The notes: generated from the sequence alone by a model not told the origin. 64,000 nt of DNA from an uncultured Woeseiaceae bacterium (GCA_947258565.1 CAMYJB010000013.1:116071-180070), one strand, 5' to 3'. Counted from the first letter of the stretch, positions 43,427-52,529 are shown. Numbers and translations: made by a program.

Positions 43427-45583
43427 TCAAAATTTTCCGTAGTAACCCTCTTTAAGCGCATCGAAGAGGTTTGCCGCCGTGTGTGTTTCACCGTCGTATT
43501 CGATCTCTTCGTCACCCTTGAATTCGACCGTCGAACCGTCCTCCAGCGTAAACGTGTAAACCGTGTTCTTCAGGTCCTTCTCTTTCACCAGTACGCCCTG
43601 GAACGCCTCCGGGTTGAAGCGGAAGGTCGTGCAGCCCTTGAGTCCCTGCTTGTAGGCATACAGGTAGATGTCCTTGAATTCGTCGTATGCATAATCGGTG
43701 GGCACGTTGGCGGTCTTCGAGATCGACGAATCGATCCATTTCTGCGCCGCGGCCTGGATATCGACGTGCTCGGTCGGCAAAACGTCTTCTGCCGTGATGA
43801 AGTACTCCGGCAGGCTCTGTCCGGCCTCCCCGTCCGTGGCCCCGGGCGGCAGCGCCTCCTCGTCGATGAGCTCGCGGTAAGCGAGCAGCTCGAACGAAAA
43901 GACATCGACTTTTTCCTTGGTCTTCTTGCCCTGGCGGATCACGTTACGGAAGTAGTGGTGTGCAAAGCTCGGCTCGATCCCGTTCGAGGCATTGTTGGCC
44001 AGCGACAGGGATATGGTGCCGGTCGGCGCAATCGAGCTGTGGTGAGTGAACCGCGCGCCGACTTCGGCGAGTTCCTTGACGAGCTCCGGCGCTTCTGCCG
44101 CCACGCGCTGCATGTACCGGCTGTAGCGCGCGTGCAGAATCCGGCCGGGAACCTTGTCACCCGCCTGGTAACCGTCGCCACGCATTTCCGGTCGATGCGC
44201 GAGCATCTCTTCCGTCACTTCGAACTGCTCGTTCATGATCGGCGCCGGGCCCTTTTCCCTCGCGAGTTCCAGGGCTTCCTCCCAGCCGGCCAGCGCCAGC
44301 TCGCGCGCCACGTTCTCCGTGAACTGCACGGCCTTCTGTTCACCGTACTTCATGCGCAGCATCGTGATCGTGGAACCCAGCCCGAGGAAACCCATGCCAT
44401 GGCGCCGCTTGCGCTGTATCTCGTTGCGCTGCTGCGGTAACGGCAGGCCGTTGATCTCGACCACGTTGTCGAGCATCCGCGTGAAGACCTTCACGACCTT
44501 GCGGAACGCCTCCCAGTCGAATCGCGCGTCCTCGGTGAACGCATCGACAACGAATCGGGTCAGGTTGACCGATCCCAGGAGGCAGGACCCGTACGGCGGC
44601 AGGGGCTGCTCGCCGCAGGGGTTGGTTGCGCGAATGTTCTCGCAGAACCAGTTGTTGTTCATTTCGTTGACCTTGTCGATCAACACGAAGCCGGGCTCGG
44701 CAAAATCGTAGGTGGACGCCATGATGACGTCCCACACGCGCCGTGCCGGCAACGTCTTGTAGATCTTGCAGGCGACGAGACCCTCGGGATTGGACACGTA
44801 ATTGCCGGCCTCCGGCCATTCCCGCCAGACGAACTGACTCTCGTCGGTGATATCGAGATCGTCCTGTTCGACCTCTTTCTGCGTGACCGGAAATGCCAGT
44901 TTCCAGTCGTCTTCATTGATAACGGCCTGCATGAACTCATCGGTAATGAGCAGGGACAGGTTGAACTGCCGCAGGCGCCCGTCCTCGCGCTTGGCGCGAA
45001 TGAAATCCATGACGTCGGGGTGGCCGATATCGAAGGTGCCCATCTGTGCGCCGCGACGGCCGCCAGCCGAGGACACCGTGAAACACATCTTGTCGTAGAT
45101 ATCCATGAACGACAGGGGACCGGACGTGTAGGCGCCGGCACCCGTCACGTATGCGCCCTTCGGCCGCAACGTCGAGAATTCATAGCCGATGCCGCAACCC
45201 GCTTTCAGCGTCAGGCCGGCCTCGTGCACCTTGTTGAGAATATTGTCCATCGAATCGCCGACCGTGCCGGATACCGTGCAGTTGATCGTCGACGTGGCCG
45301 GCTTGTGCTCCTGGGCGCCCGCATTGGACATGATGCGTCCCGCCGGGATCGCCCCGCTCCGCAGCGCCCACAGGAATTCGTTGAAGTAGTGTTCCTGTTT
45401 GGACTCCGGTTCGACATTCGCGAGCGCTCTCGCGACCCTCGTGTAGGTTTCGTCGATGGTCTCGTCGAGCTTCATGCCGTCTTTCGCAATAAGCCGGTAC
45501 TTGGCGTCCCAGATGTCCAGCGATGCTGGCTGAAATTCGATGTCGGCGACCGTGTGCGCATCCAGATGAACGGCAGACTTCAT
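43427..45583 (-). CDS. nrdJa: Vitamin B12-dependent ribonucleotide reductase main segment (NrdJa)
   Basis: ARALANVEPESKQEHYFNEFLWALRSGAIPAGRIMSNAGA, NPCGEQPLPPYGSCLLGSVNL, APTGTISLSLANNASNGIEP. Confidence 0.93.
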   Translation of the reverse strand: MKSAVHLDAHTVADIEFQPASLDIWDAKYRLIAKDGMKLDETIDETYTRVARALANVEPESKQEHYFNEFLWALRSGAIPAGRIMSNAGAQEHKPATSTINCTVSGTVGDSMDNILNKVHEAGLTLKAGCGIGYEFSTLRPKGAYVTGAGAYTSGPLSFMDIYDKMCFTVSSAGGRRGAQMGTFDIGHPDVMDFIRAKREDGRLRQFNLSLLITDEFMQAVINEDDWKLAFPVTQKEVEQDDLDITDESQFVWREWPEAGNYVSNPEGLVACKIYKTLPARRVWDVIMASTYDFAEPGFVLIDKVNEMNNNWFCENIRATNPCGEQPLPPYGSCLLGSVNLTRFVVDAFTEDARFDWEAFRKVVKVFTRMLDNVVEINGLPLPQQRNEIQRKRRHGMGFLGLGSTITMLRMKYGEQKAVQFTENVARELALAGWEEALELAREKGPAPIMNEQFEVTEEMLAHRPEMRGDGYQAGDKVPGRILHARYSRYMQRVAAEAPELVKELAEVGARFTHHSSIAPTGTISLSLANNASNGIEPSFAHHYFRNVIRQGKKTKEKVDVFSFELLAYRELIDEEALPPGATDGEAGQSLPEYFITAEDVLPTEHVDIQAAAQKWIDSSISKTANVPTDYAYDEFKDIYLYAYKQGLKGCTTFRFNPEAFQGVLVKEKDLKNTVYTFTLEDGSTVEFKGDEEIEYDGETHTAANLFDALKEGYYGKF

Positions 45584-45760
45584 TGGTAGAACTACTCCCC
45601 TTAACTCCCTATCGGAGACCCCGAAATCAGGCTTTGCCCCAATTTTGCGAGGGAATAGATACCCTCTCGCCGCTTGTCGATTTTCTGGCGGCGAGCGTCA
45701 GAGGTGGCCTCTAAACCCTCGTTGATTGAACACAAGATGTTGTGCCCGAGTCAGCACAAG

Positions 45761-45787
45761 ATTATGCCGGTAGCCCGCCCCTGTCAA
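45761..45787 (-). promoter_or_regulatory. Candidate sigma-70 promoter for nrdJ
   Basis: On minus strand TTGACA (45782-45787) - 15 nt - CATAAT (45761-45766). Confidence 0.6.
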
Positions 45788-45992
45788 GGGTTTGGTTGAT
45801 TTTTTTCTTGGGCTTTTAGAATATTAAAAACAATTACTTAGAGCTATTATCGAATTTTTAACATTAAAAAAACATGAAAAAAAATGACACTTTTGTAAAA
45901 TTCTGCATGCACTACATATAGTGCCATCAATTCACGCCGGTCGAGCCCTGAAAAACGGCCAGTTGGCACCCCGAATACCGGTTTTCCGGCGC

Positions 45993-46020
45993 CTTGAATT
46001 GCGATTTCAAGCCCTCAGAT
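45993..46020 (+). promoter_or_regulatory. Candidate sigma-32 (RpoH) promoter for hsp20
   Basis: CTTGAA (45993-45998) - 13 nt - CCCTCAGAT (46012-46020), close to CTTGAA-N13-15-CCCCATnT. Confidence 0.55.
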
Positions 46021-46089
46021 ATGCGCTCAGCAGGAATTGGACGGCGACCGTTTGCGGCGCCACGAACCCCAACTGAAGGAGCAAGAACC

Positions 46090-46530
46090 ATGAACCTGAC
46101 ACGATTTGAGCCGTGGGGCATTGTCGACATGCTGCACCGGGACCTGGACCGTCTCGCCGCCCGGCGTATGCCGAGCGGTGACAGTGAGGCTGCCGTGACC
46201 GACTGGCTGCCGGCAGTCGACATCATCGAAGAGACAGACCGTTTCGTGCTGCGCGCAGATGTACCGGGTGTCGATCCGGCTGACATAGAGATCAGCATGG
46301 ATGCAGGCGTGCTGAGCATCGCCGGCCAGCGCGTCCAGGAATCGCGGAGCGACGACGCGGGGCTGCAGCGCATGGAGCGCGTCAGCGGCCGTTTCTTCCG
46401 CCGCTTCTCCCTCCCGGATACGACCGATGCCGAGAACATCAAGGCACAGTGCAGAAACGGCATCCTGGAAGTGTCGATTCCGAAGCTGCCGGAAGTCCAG
46501 GCTCGTCGCATCGAAGTTGAAGCAGCCTGA
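46090..46530 (+). CDS. Hsp20/alpha-crystallin family small heat shock protein
   Basis: DWLPAVDIIEETDRFVLRADVPGVDPADIEISMDAGVLSIAGQR; start at 46090 with GGAG upstream. Confidence 0.94.
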   Translation: MNLTRFEPWGIVDMLHRDLDRLAARRMPSGDSEAAVTDWLPAVDIIEETDRFVLRADVPGVDPADIEISMDAGVLSIAGQRVQESRSDDAGLQRMERVSGRFFRRFSLPDTTDAENIKAQCRNGILEVSIPKLPEVQARRIEVEAA

Positions 46531-46541
46531 ACCTGTCCTAA

Positions 46542-46572
46542 GCGGGCGCGACGAACTGTCGCGCCCGCGCAT
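46542..46572 (+). terminator. Terminator-like hairpin downstream of hsp20
   Basis: GCGGGCGCGAC-gaact-GTCGCGCCCGC perfect 11-bp stem then gcatcttt. Confidence 0.65.
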
Positions 46573-46593
46573 CTTTGGCTGACGAGGTCTGCC

Positions 46594-46621
46594 GGAACTT
46601 AAGCGCATTGTCGGTGTCGAC
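46594..46621 (+). promoter_or_regulatory. Candidate sigma-E (RpoE) promoter for degQ
   Basis: GGAACTT (46594-46600) - 16 nt - TCGAC (46617-46621). Confidence 0.55.
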
Positions 46622-46713
46622 GGCATTGGGCCTATAATTCCCTATTCACCGGCGATTCAGCCGTCCTGTCGTACCTTGACGTACGGCGATTGTAAGCGTG
46701 AGGCAAGCATTAG

Positions 46714-48060
46714 ATGATCAGGAACTTCCGAATTTTCACCGCCGGCCTGCTGTTGGTTCTGTCTGCAACGACGTGGGCAGCGCTCCCAGCGATGGTCAAT
46801 GGCGAGGAGCTGCCGAGCCTCGCTCCGCTGGTGGACAGGGTATCCCCGGCCGTCGTCAATATCCGTGTCAGCCAGACGGTTTCCACAGGCGGGCATTTCG
46901 GTGATGAGGCTTTCCGCCGCTTTTTCGGTCTACCCGACGTTCCGGGCGGCGGGCACCGCGAGGTTGCCAGCGCTGGTTCGGGCGTCATCATCGATGCGGA
47001 AAACGGCTATATCCTCACCAACCACCACGTCGTGGACCAGGCGGACCAGATCCAGATTTCGACGATCGACGGCGAAGTGTTTGACGCGGAAATAGTGGGC
47101 TCGGATGCCGCTACCGATATTGCCGTGATCAAGGTCGATGCCAGGGGACTGACCGACATGCCGATCGGCGACTCGGAACGAGTGCGCGTCGGCGACTTCG
47201 TGCTCGCGATCGGCAACCCGTTCGGCCTCGGCCATACGGTCACGTCGGGCATTGTCAGTGCGCTGGGACGAAGCGGTATCAGTCGCGACGGTTACGAAGA
47301 CTTCATCCAGACCGACGCCTCGATCAACCCCGGCAACTCCGGCGGTGCGCTGGTGAATCTGCGTGGCGAACTGGTCGGCATCAATTCGGCGATCATCAGC
47401 CGCACCGGTGGCAACGTCGGTATCGGTTTCGCGGTGCCCACGGAGATCGCCAGTTCGATCATGCGCCAGATTCTCGATTTCGGAGAGGTCCGGCGTGGAC
47501 TGCTCGGCGTCTCGATCGCGGACGTGAACCCCGAAGTGGCCGAAGCCCTCAGCTCCTCCGTCACCAGCGGCGCCCTGATTACGCGGGTCGAGCCGGGATC
47601 CGCCGCGGAAGATGCCGGGCTGCAGGTGGACGACATCATCATCGGCGTCAACGACAAGAAGATTGCCGGCGCGGCGGAACTGAGGAATACGATCGGCCTG
47701 ATGCGTTCGGGCGACGAGGTCGAGATCGAGTTCGTGCGCGAAAACGACATGCGCAAGGCGACCACGGCGCTCGGTCAGCAGCGCGCGGCGGCCAGTGTCG
47801 GCGCGGAGATTCACCCGGGCCTCGTTGGTGCGCAATTCGCCGAATCCTCGACCACGCGCGACGGCGGCGTCGAAGTGACCGCCGTCGAACCGGGCAGTCC
47901 TGCTGCGCAACGGGGTCTGCGCGCCGGGGATGTCATTACCGCCATCAACCGGCGGCCCGTCAGGACCCTCAGCGAACTCGACGATATCGCATCGAGCAGC
48001 CGTATCCTCTTCCTGCTCGTACAGCGCGGTGATCGCGCGCTGATGCTGCAGATCCGCTGA
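46714..48060 (+). CDS. degQ: DegQ/DegP-type periplasmic serine endoprotease
   Basis: LTNHHVVDQADQI, DIAVIKVDA, TDASINPGNSGGALVNLRGELVGIN, two PDZ domains. Confidence 0.93.
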   Translation: MIRNFRIFTAGLLLVLSATTWAALPAMVNGEELPSLAPLVDRVSPAVVNIRVSQTVSTGGHFGDEAFRRFFGLPDVPGGGHREVASAGSGVIIDAENGYILTNHHVVDQADQIQISTIDGEVFDAEIVGSDAATDIAVIKVDARGLTDMPIGDSERVRVGDFVLAIGNPFGLGHTVTSGIVSALGRSGISRDGYEDFIQTDASINPGNSGGALVNLRGELVGINSAIISRTGGNVGIGFAVPTEIASSIMRQILDFGEVRRGLLGVSIADVNPEVAEALSSSVTSGALITRVEPGSAAEDAGLQVDDIIIGVNDKKIAGAAELRNTIGLMRSGDEVEIEFVRENDMRKATTALGQQRAAASVGAEIHPGLVGAQFAESSTTRDGGVEVTAVEPGSPAAQRGLRAGDVITAINRRPVRTLSELDDIASSSRILFLLVQRGDRALMLQIR

Positions 48061-48085
48061 CGCCGGGTAAGCAGTCGAACTCAAG

Positions 48086-48120
48086 GGCCGGGACACCGCA
48101 GGGCGTCCCGGCCTTTTTTT
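48086..48120 (+). terminator. Rho-independent terminator downstream of degQ
   Basis: GGCCGGGAC-accgcagggc-GTCCCGGCC-TTTTTTT. Confidence 0.92.
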
Positions 48121-48209
48121 GCGATGCGTTCGGTTGCGCAACTTTTCGCCACTGAGTAAGGTCTCATTATCAAGGTTTCTCTCGACGCACAAAGGACTGC
48201 GCAGCAACG

Positions 48210-50201
48210 ATGTCGCCCCGTAACGCCTTCCTGAAGCTCGCAGCCGGCATCGTCTCCGCCCTGGCACTGTTGCCGCAGAATCCGGCTGCAGCGAACTCCG
48301 GCATCGAAAAGCAGCGCGAATTGTTTAGCCAGGTTTATGCGGACGTCGAACGTGGCCATTGGGATTCCGTCGATGCATTGAGTGCCACGGACCGCGCGCT
48401 GCTGGAAGGTTATGTATTGTGGCCGGACCTGCGTGCTGCCTGGTTCAGGGCCACCATGAGCACGACAGGGCGCGACAGCCTCGAGGCCTTTCTCGACCGG
48501 CACGGAACCCTCAAACCGGCGCGCGAGCTTCGTTACAGCTATGCCCTTCATCTTGCCGGCTCCGGGCAGCTGGACCGGTTTCTGCGTATCTATCGGACTT
48601 ACTACCAGGGACTCGGCGTCGCGAGGCTGGACTGCATCGCGCTGCATGCCGAGATCGAAGCCGGAAACGGTGATCGCATCGAACTCCGGGGGCGCGATCT
48701 GTGGCTGACCGGTCACAGCCAGGCGAAGGAATGCGACCCCGTGTTCGCGTACATGCGCGAGCAGAAGCAGCTCACCGAAGACGACTACCGGGCGCGTTTC
48801 GCGCTCGCAATCGAGGCCCGCGAATTCACCCGGGCGCGCTGGCTCGCGCGGTCGCTGGACGAAGCGCTGCTCGAACAGGCAAATGACTGGCTGCAGGCCC
48901 GCTCGAGACCCGAGCAGTTCGTCGATGCGCACGAGCATCGCGCTGACAATGCGCTGACTCGCGAGCAGCTTGCCTACGCGATCGAGCGAATCACGTATCG
49001 CGATCCGCAGAGGGCGCTGCAACTCTGGGACCGCCTGGAGAGCGCGCACGCATTTCCAGCAAGGCTTCGCCATGCGACCCGGCGCCACATCGCGCTATGG
49101 ACGGCCCGCGACAATCTTGCCGGGGCCTACGACCTGCTGACGAGTCTGCCGCTGGAAACCCAGGACGAGGAAGTCATGCGGTGGCGTGCTCGTGTCAGCC
49201 TTCGCGACGAGCAGTGGACAGATCTCCTGAATGACATTGCCATGATGACCACGGATGAGCGCGATTCTGACCAGTGGCGGTACTGGCGAGGTATTGCACT
49301 GGCGCGCACTGGCCGCGACATTGCAGCGAGGACCGCGCTCGAACCACTCGCTGCAGAACGCAGCTATTACGGGTTCCTCGCCGCGGACGAGCTCGGTAGC
49401 GCCTACGCATTCGACCACGACACCTTGCGGCCCGACGAACGGGTCATCGAGTTGCTCTCGCGCCGCCACGACCTGGTGCGGGCACGCGAATTATTCAAGG
49501 TGGGGCTCGACGGTCGCGGCCGGTCGGAGTGGGACGCTGCCCTGGCGCGCCTGGCAACGGACCAGAAGACGCAGGCAGCCGTGCTTGCGCATCGCTGGGG
49601 CTGGCATTCCCGGGCAATAGCAACGGCCGCGAGCGTGGGGCACTACGACGACCTGGCATTGCGATACCCGCTCCCGTTCCGACAGTCCTTCGAACAACAC
49701 GCGACGTCGGCAAGTATCCCCACAACCTGGGCGTTCGGCATCGCTCGAAGTGAAAGCCTGTTCATGCGGGACGTCCGTTCGAGCGCCGGGGCGATCGGCC
49801 TGATGCAGCTCATGCCCGCCACCGGCCGCCGGGTCGCGCGGCAGATCAAGCTGGCCTACTCCGGGGTCGACACGCTCACGGATCCGCATCAAAACATCCG
49901 CCTGGGCACGACGTTCCTGGGCAGCATGGTCGCGCGTTACGACGGCAACCCCGTACTGGCCACGGCGGCATACAATGCCGGCCCACATCGAGTCGACCGC
50001 TGGCTGCCGCAGTCGGGTGTCGTCGATGCGCGCGTCTGGATCGAAAATATCCCCTTCAACGAAACCCGCAAGTACGTGCGCCGCGTCATGGCAGCGGAGA
50101 CGATTTTCCACTGGCGCCTGACCGGCGAAATGCGGCGACTGTCCGACCGCCTTCCACACGTCGAACCTTTGCCCGCCGATCAGCGCCTGGCAAGCCGCTA
50201 G
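48210..50201 (+). CDS. slt: Soluble lytic murein transglycosylase
   Basis: Long helical N-part and catalytic FGIARSESLFMRDVRSSAGAIGLMQLMPATGRRVA, TAAYNAGPHRVDRWL. Confidence 0.93.
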   Translation: MSPRNAFLKLAAGIVSALALLPQNPAAANSGIEKQRELFSQVYADVERGHWDSVDALSATDRALLEGYVLWPDLRAAWFRATMSTTGRDSLEAFLDRHGTLKPARELRYSYALHLAGSGQLDRFLRIYRTYYQGLGVARLDCIALHAEIEAGNGDRIELRGRDLWLTGHSQAKECDPVFAYMREQKQLTEDDYRARFALAIEAREFTRARWLARSLDEALLEQANDWLQARSRPEQFVDAHEHRADNALTREQLAYAIERITYRDPQRALQLWDRLESAHAFPARLRHATRRHIALWTARDNLAGAYDLLTSLPLETQDEEVMRWRARVSLRDEQWTDLLNDIAMMTTDERDSDQWRYWRGIALARTGRDIAARTALEPLAAERSYYGFLAADELGSAYAFDHDTLRPDERVIELLSRRHDLVRARELFKVGLDGRGRSEWDAALARLATDQKTQAAVLAHRWGWHSRAIATAASVGHYDDLALRYPLPFRQSFEQHATSASIPTTWAFGIARSESLFMRDVRSSAGAIGLMQLMPATGRRVARQIKLAYSGVDTLTDPHQNIRLGTTFLGSMVARYDGNPVLATAAYNAGPHRVDRWLPQSGVVDARVWIENIPFNETRKYVRRVMAAETIFHWRLTGEMRRLSDRLPHVEPLPADQRLASR

Positions 50202-51259
50202 TCGACGCGCGAATCCTCCTGCCGGGCCGTGAGCGCGTCCAGGCGCGCCTGCCTCGCCGCCGGGTCGAGCTCCGCAATCTTCCCGGCTTTCTCGTACAGG
50301 CAATGCAGCTCCGAGTCACAATCGGCATACAGCGCCAGGAATGCAGGTACCTGTTCGTCATAGAGCGACATCGGCAGCAGGCGGGCATTATTGAGATCGC
50401 CGCTCAGCCAGTGATTTTCGTTACGGCCGGCCATCCGCAGTTCCGCGCGGACGTCCGAGGCCAGCCGTTCCAAACGTGCGGACTTCAGGTTGCGCATGGC
50501 GTCCGGGTCGATGTCGCGGCCGTAATAATCGGCCAGGTCGAGTTTGGCCGCGTTGACCAGTTCGACGAACCGGCGGTGCTGCTTTTTTTGCGACCGGTAA
50601 CGCGCCATATCCTCCTGTCTGCCGTTCGCCGCCAACCACCGTTCGATCCCGATCTCCTCGACGGCTGTCGCGAAGGACTCGTTGAAAGCGGTGTCGTCCC
50701 TGATGTAGAGAACCTGGTGCGCAAGCTCGTGGAACAAGGTGGACACGAGTTTCACGTCATCCCAGCGCATCATCGTGCTCAGGACCGGATCATTGAAGTT
50801 GCCGAGCGTCGAATAGGCGGGCACGCCGCCGACGGCGACGTCGAATCCTTTTAGCCCGAGCTTGTCGGCCTCCTTGTTTGCAGCTTCCTCGGAGAAATAG
50901 CCGCGATAACTGACACAGCCGACGATGGGATAACACCACTCGCGCGCCTCGAGCGAGAACTCGGGCGCGGCGAACACGTTCCAGACCACGTAGTCGCGTT
51001 CCAGATCCGAGTAGGACCGGTAACTCCTGTTGTCGGGCAGGCCGAGTTCGTCGATGGAAAATTGCCTTGCTTCCTGCACCAGCCTGAGCCGGCGGGCCAG
51101 CTCCGCCGCCGTGTCGGGACTCGCCAGGACTTCGTCAATCGGCTCGCGCTTGCTCAGAACCTCGATCTGACCCTGCGTCGCCTGCACGTAGTAGCAGGCG
51201 GGCAGCAGGAAACAGATCCCGAGCAAGGCGGTGGTACTGAGGACAGGTTTCGAAATCAC
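50198..51259 (-). CDS. Predicted aminopeptidase lipoprotein (Aminopep family)
   Basis: LLPACYYVQATQGQIEVLSKREPI, zinc motif LFHELAHQVLYIRDDTAFNESFATAVEEIG. Confidence 0.88.
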   Translation of the reverse strand: MISKPVLSTTALLGICFLLPACYYVQATQGQIEVLSKREPIDEVLASPDTAAELARRLRLVQEARQFSIDELGLPDNRSYRSYSDLERDYVVWNVFAAPEFSLEAREWCYPIVGCVSYRGYFSEEAANKEADKLGLKGFDVAVGGVPAYSTLGNFNDPVLSTMMRWDDVKLVSTLFHELAHQVLYIRDDTAFNESFATAVEEIGIERWLAANGRQEDMARYRSQKKQHRRFVELVNAAKLDLADYYGRDIDPDAMRNLKSARLERLASDVRAELRMAGRNENHWLSGDLNNARLLPMSLYDEQVPAFLALYADCDSELHCLYEKAGKIAELDPAARQARLDALTARQEDSRVD

Positions 51260-51296
51260 GGGCAGCGTATGAGGGTCGGTTTGCTAGAATCGCGCG

Positions 51297-52529
51297 ATGC
51301 AAGTGTACCTCGTCGGTGGCGCTGTTCGTGATGAGCAGCTCGGACTCCCCGTGAAAGAGCGGGACTGGTGCGTCGTTGGCGCAACACCGGCTGAGATGCA
51401 GGACGCAGGTTACAGGCAGGTCGGCAAGGACTTCCCCGTCTTCCTGCACCCCGAAACCGGCGAAGAGTATGCGCTCGCACGAACGGAACGCAAGACGGCA
51501 GCCGGCTACCACGGCTTCGAGTTCCGCACGGACCCCGGCGTCACGATCGAGGACGACCTGGGACGGCGCGACCTGACCGTCAATGCAATTGCCAGGGATG
51601 CCGATGGCAATCTCGTCGACCCGTACGATGGCCTTGCCGACATCCGGAATCGCATTCTGCGCCACGTATCCGACGCGTTCGTGGAGGACCCGGTGCGTGT
51701 GCTCAGGGTTGCGCGTTTTGCGGCCCGCTTCGCGTCGCTGGGGTTCGCGATCGCGCCGGAAACGACGTCACTCATGCGCACCATCACGGCCAACGGTGAG
51801 GTTGACGCACTGGTGCCGGACCGGGTGTGGAAAGAGACAGAACTGGCGCTTCTCGGCCCGGACAGCCGCGTTTATTTCGAAACCCTGCGCGAATGCGGCG
51901 CGCTGAGAATCCTGTTCCCCGAGGTCGACAGGCTTTTCGGTGTACCACAGCCTGCGCAGTGGCATCCCGAGATCGATACGGGCCTGCACGTGATGATGGT
52001 GCTCGATCAGGCCGAGAAGCTGTCACCCGATCTCGAGGTGCGCTTCGCGGCGCTGGTGCACGACCTCGGCAAAGGCACGACGCGCAAACACAGCCTGCCG
52101 AGCCACCCGGGGCACGAGCGCCGGGGCGTGAAGCTCATCCGCCGCCTCGCACAGCGCCTTCCGGTACCGAATGCGTGTCGCGACCTCGGGATCCTCGTGT
52201 CGGAGTACCACACGCACTGCCATCGCGCCTTCGAGCTGCGTGCGGCGACGATATTGCGCATGCTGGAGGCGACAGACGCGTTTCGGCGACCACGTCGATT
52301 CGAACAATTCCTGCTCAGCTGTGAAGCCGATGCGCGCGGCCGCAAGGGGCTCGAAGAGCGGGACTACGCCCAGGCCGATCTGCTGCGCGGGGCGTTTACC
52401 GCGGCCAGCGGAATCGACGCGGCCGCCATTGCAGCCGGGTATGAGGGCAGGAAAATCGGCGACGCGATTCGTCGCGAGAGACTGGCGGCTGTCGAAGCGT
52501 TTCGTGCCGGCTTTCAGCCGCCGCCGTAG
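51297..52529 (+). CDS. cca: CCA-adding enzyme (tRNA nucleotidyltransferase)
   Basis: MQVYLVGGAVRDEQLGLPVKERDWCVVGAT, DLGRRDLTVNAIARDADG, HD domain VHDLGKGTT. Confidence 0.95.
   Translation: MQVYLVGGAVRDEQLGLPVKERDWCVVGATPAEMQDAGYRQVGKDFPVFLHPETGEEYALARTERKTAAGYHGFEFRTDPGVTIEDDLGRRDLTVNAIARDADGNLVDPYDGLADIRNRILRHVSDAFVEDPVRVLRVARFAARFASLGFAIAPETTSLMRTITANGEVDALVPDRVWKETELALLGPDSRVYFETLRECGALRILFPEVDRLFGVPQPAQWHPEIDTGLHVMMVLDQAEKLSPDLEVRFAALVHDLGKGTTRKHSLPSHPGHERRGVKLIRRLAQRLPVPNACRDLGILVSEYHTHCHRAFELRAATILRMLEATDAFRRPRRFEQFLLSCEADARGRKGLEERDYAQADLLRGAFTAASGIDAAAIAAGYEGRKIGDAIRRERLAAVEAFRAGFQPPP

Noticed and set aside
42681-43430. Frameshifted nrdJ pseudogene
   Set aside because: Both pieces are intact with plausible starts, and a split nrdJa/nrdJb is a known arrangement
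45600-45790. Canonical cobalamin riboswitch upstream of nrdJ
   Set aside because: No clear B12 box or standard architecture; kept only as an unclassified structured leader
45994-46089. Longer Hsp20 N-terminus from the ORF track
   Set aside because: The extension overlaps the sigma-32-like promoter; ATG at 46090 has a better ribosome-binding site and matches typical Hsp20 length
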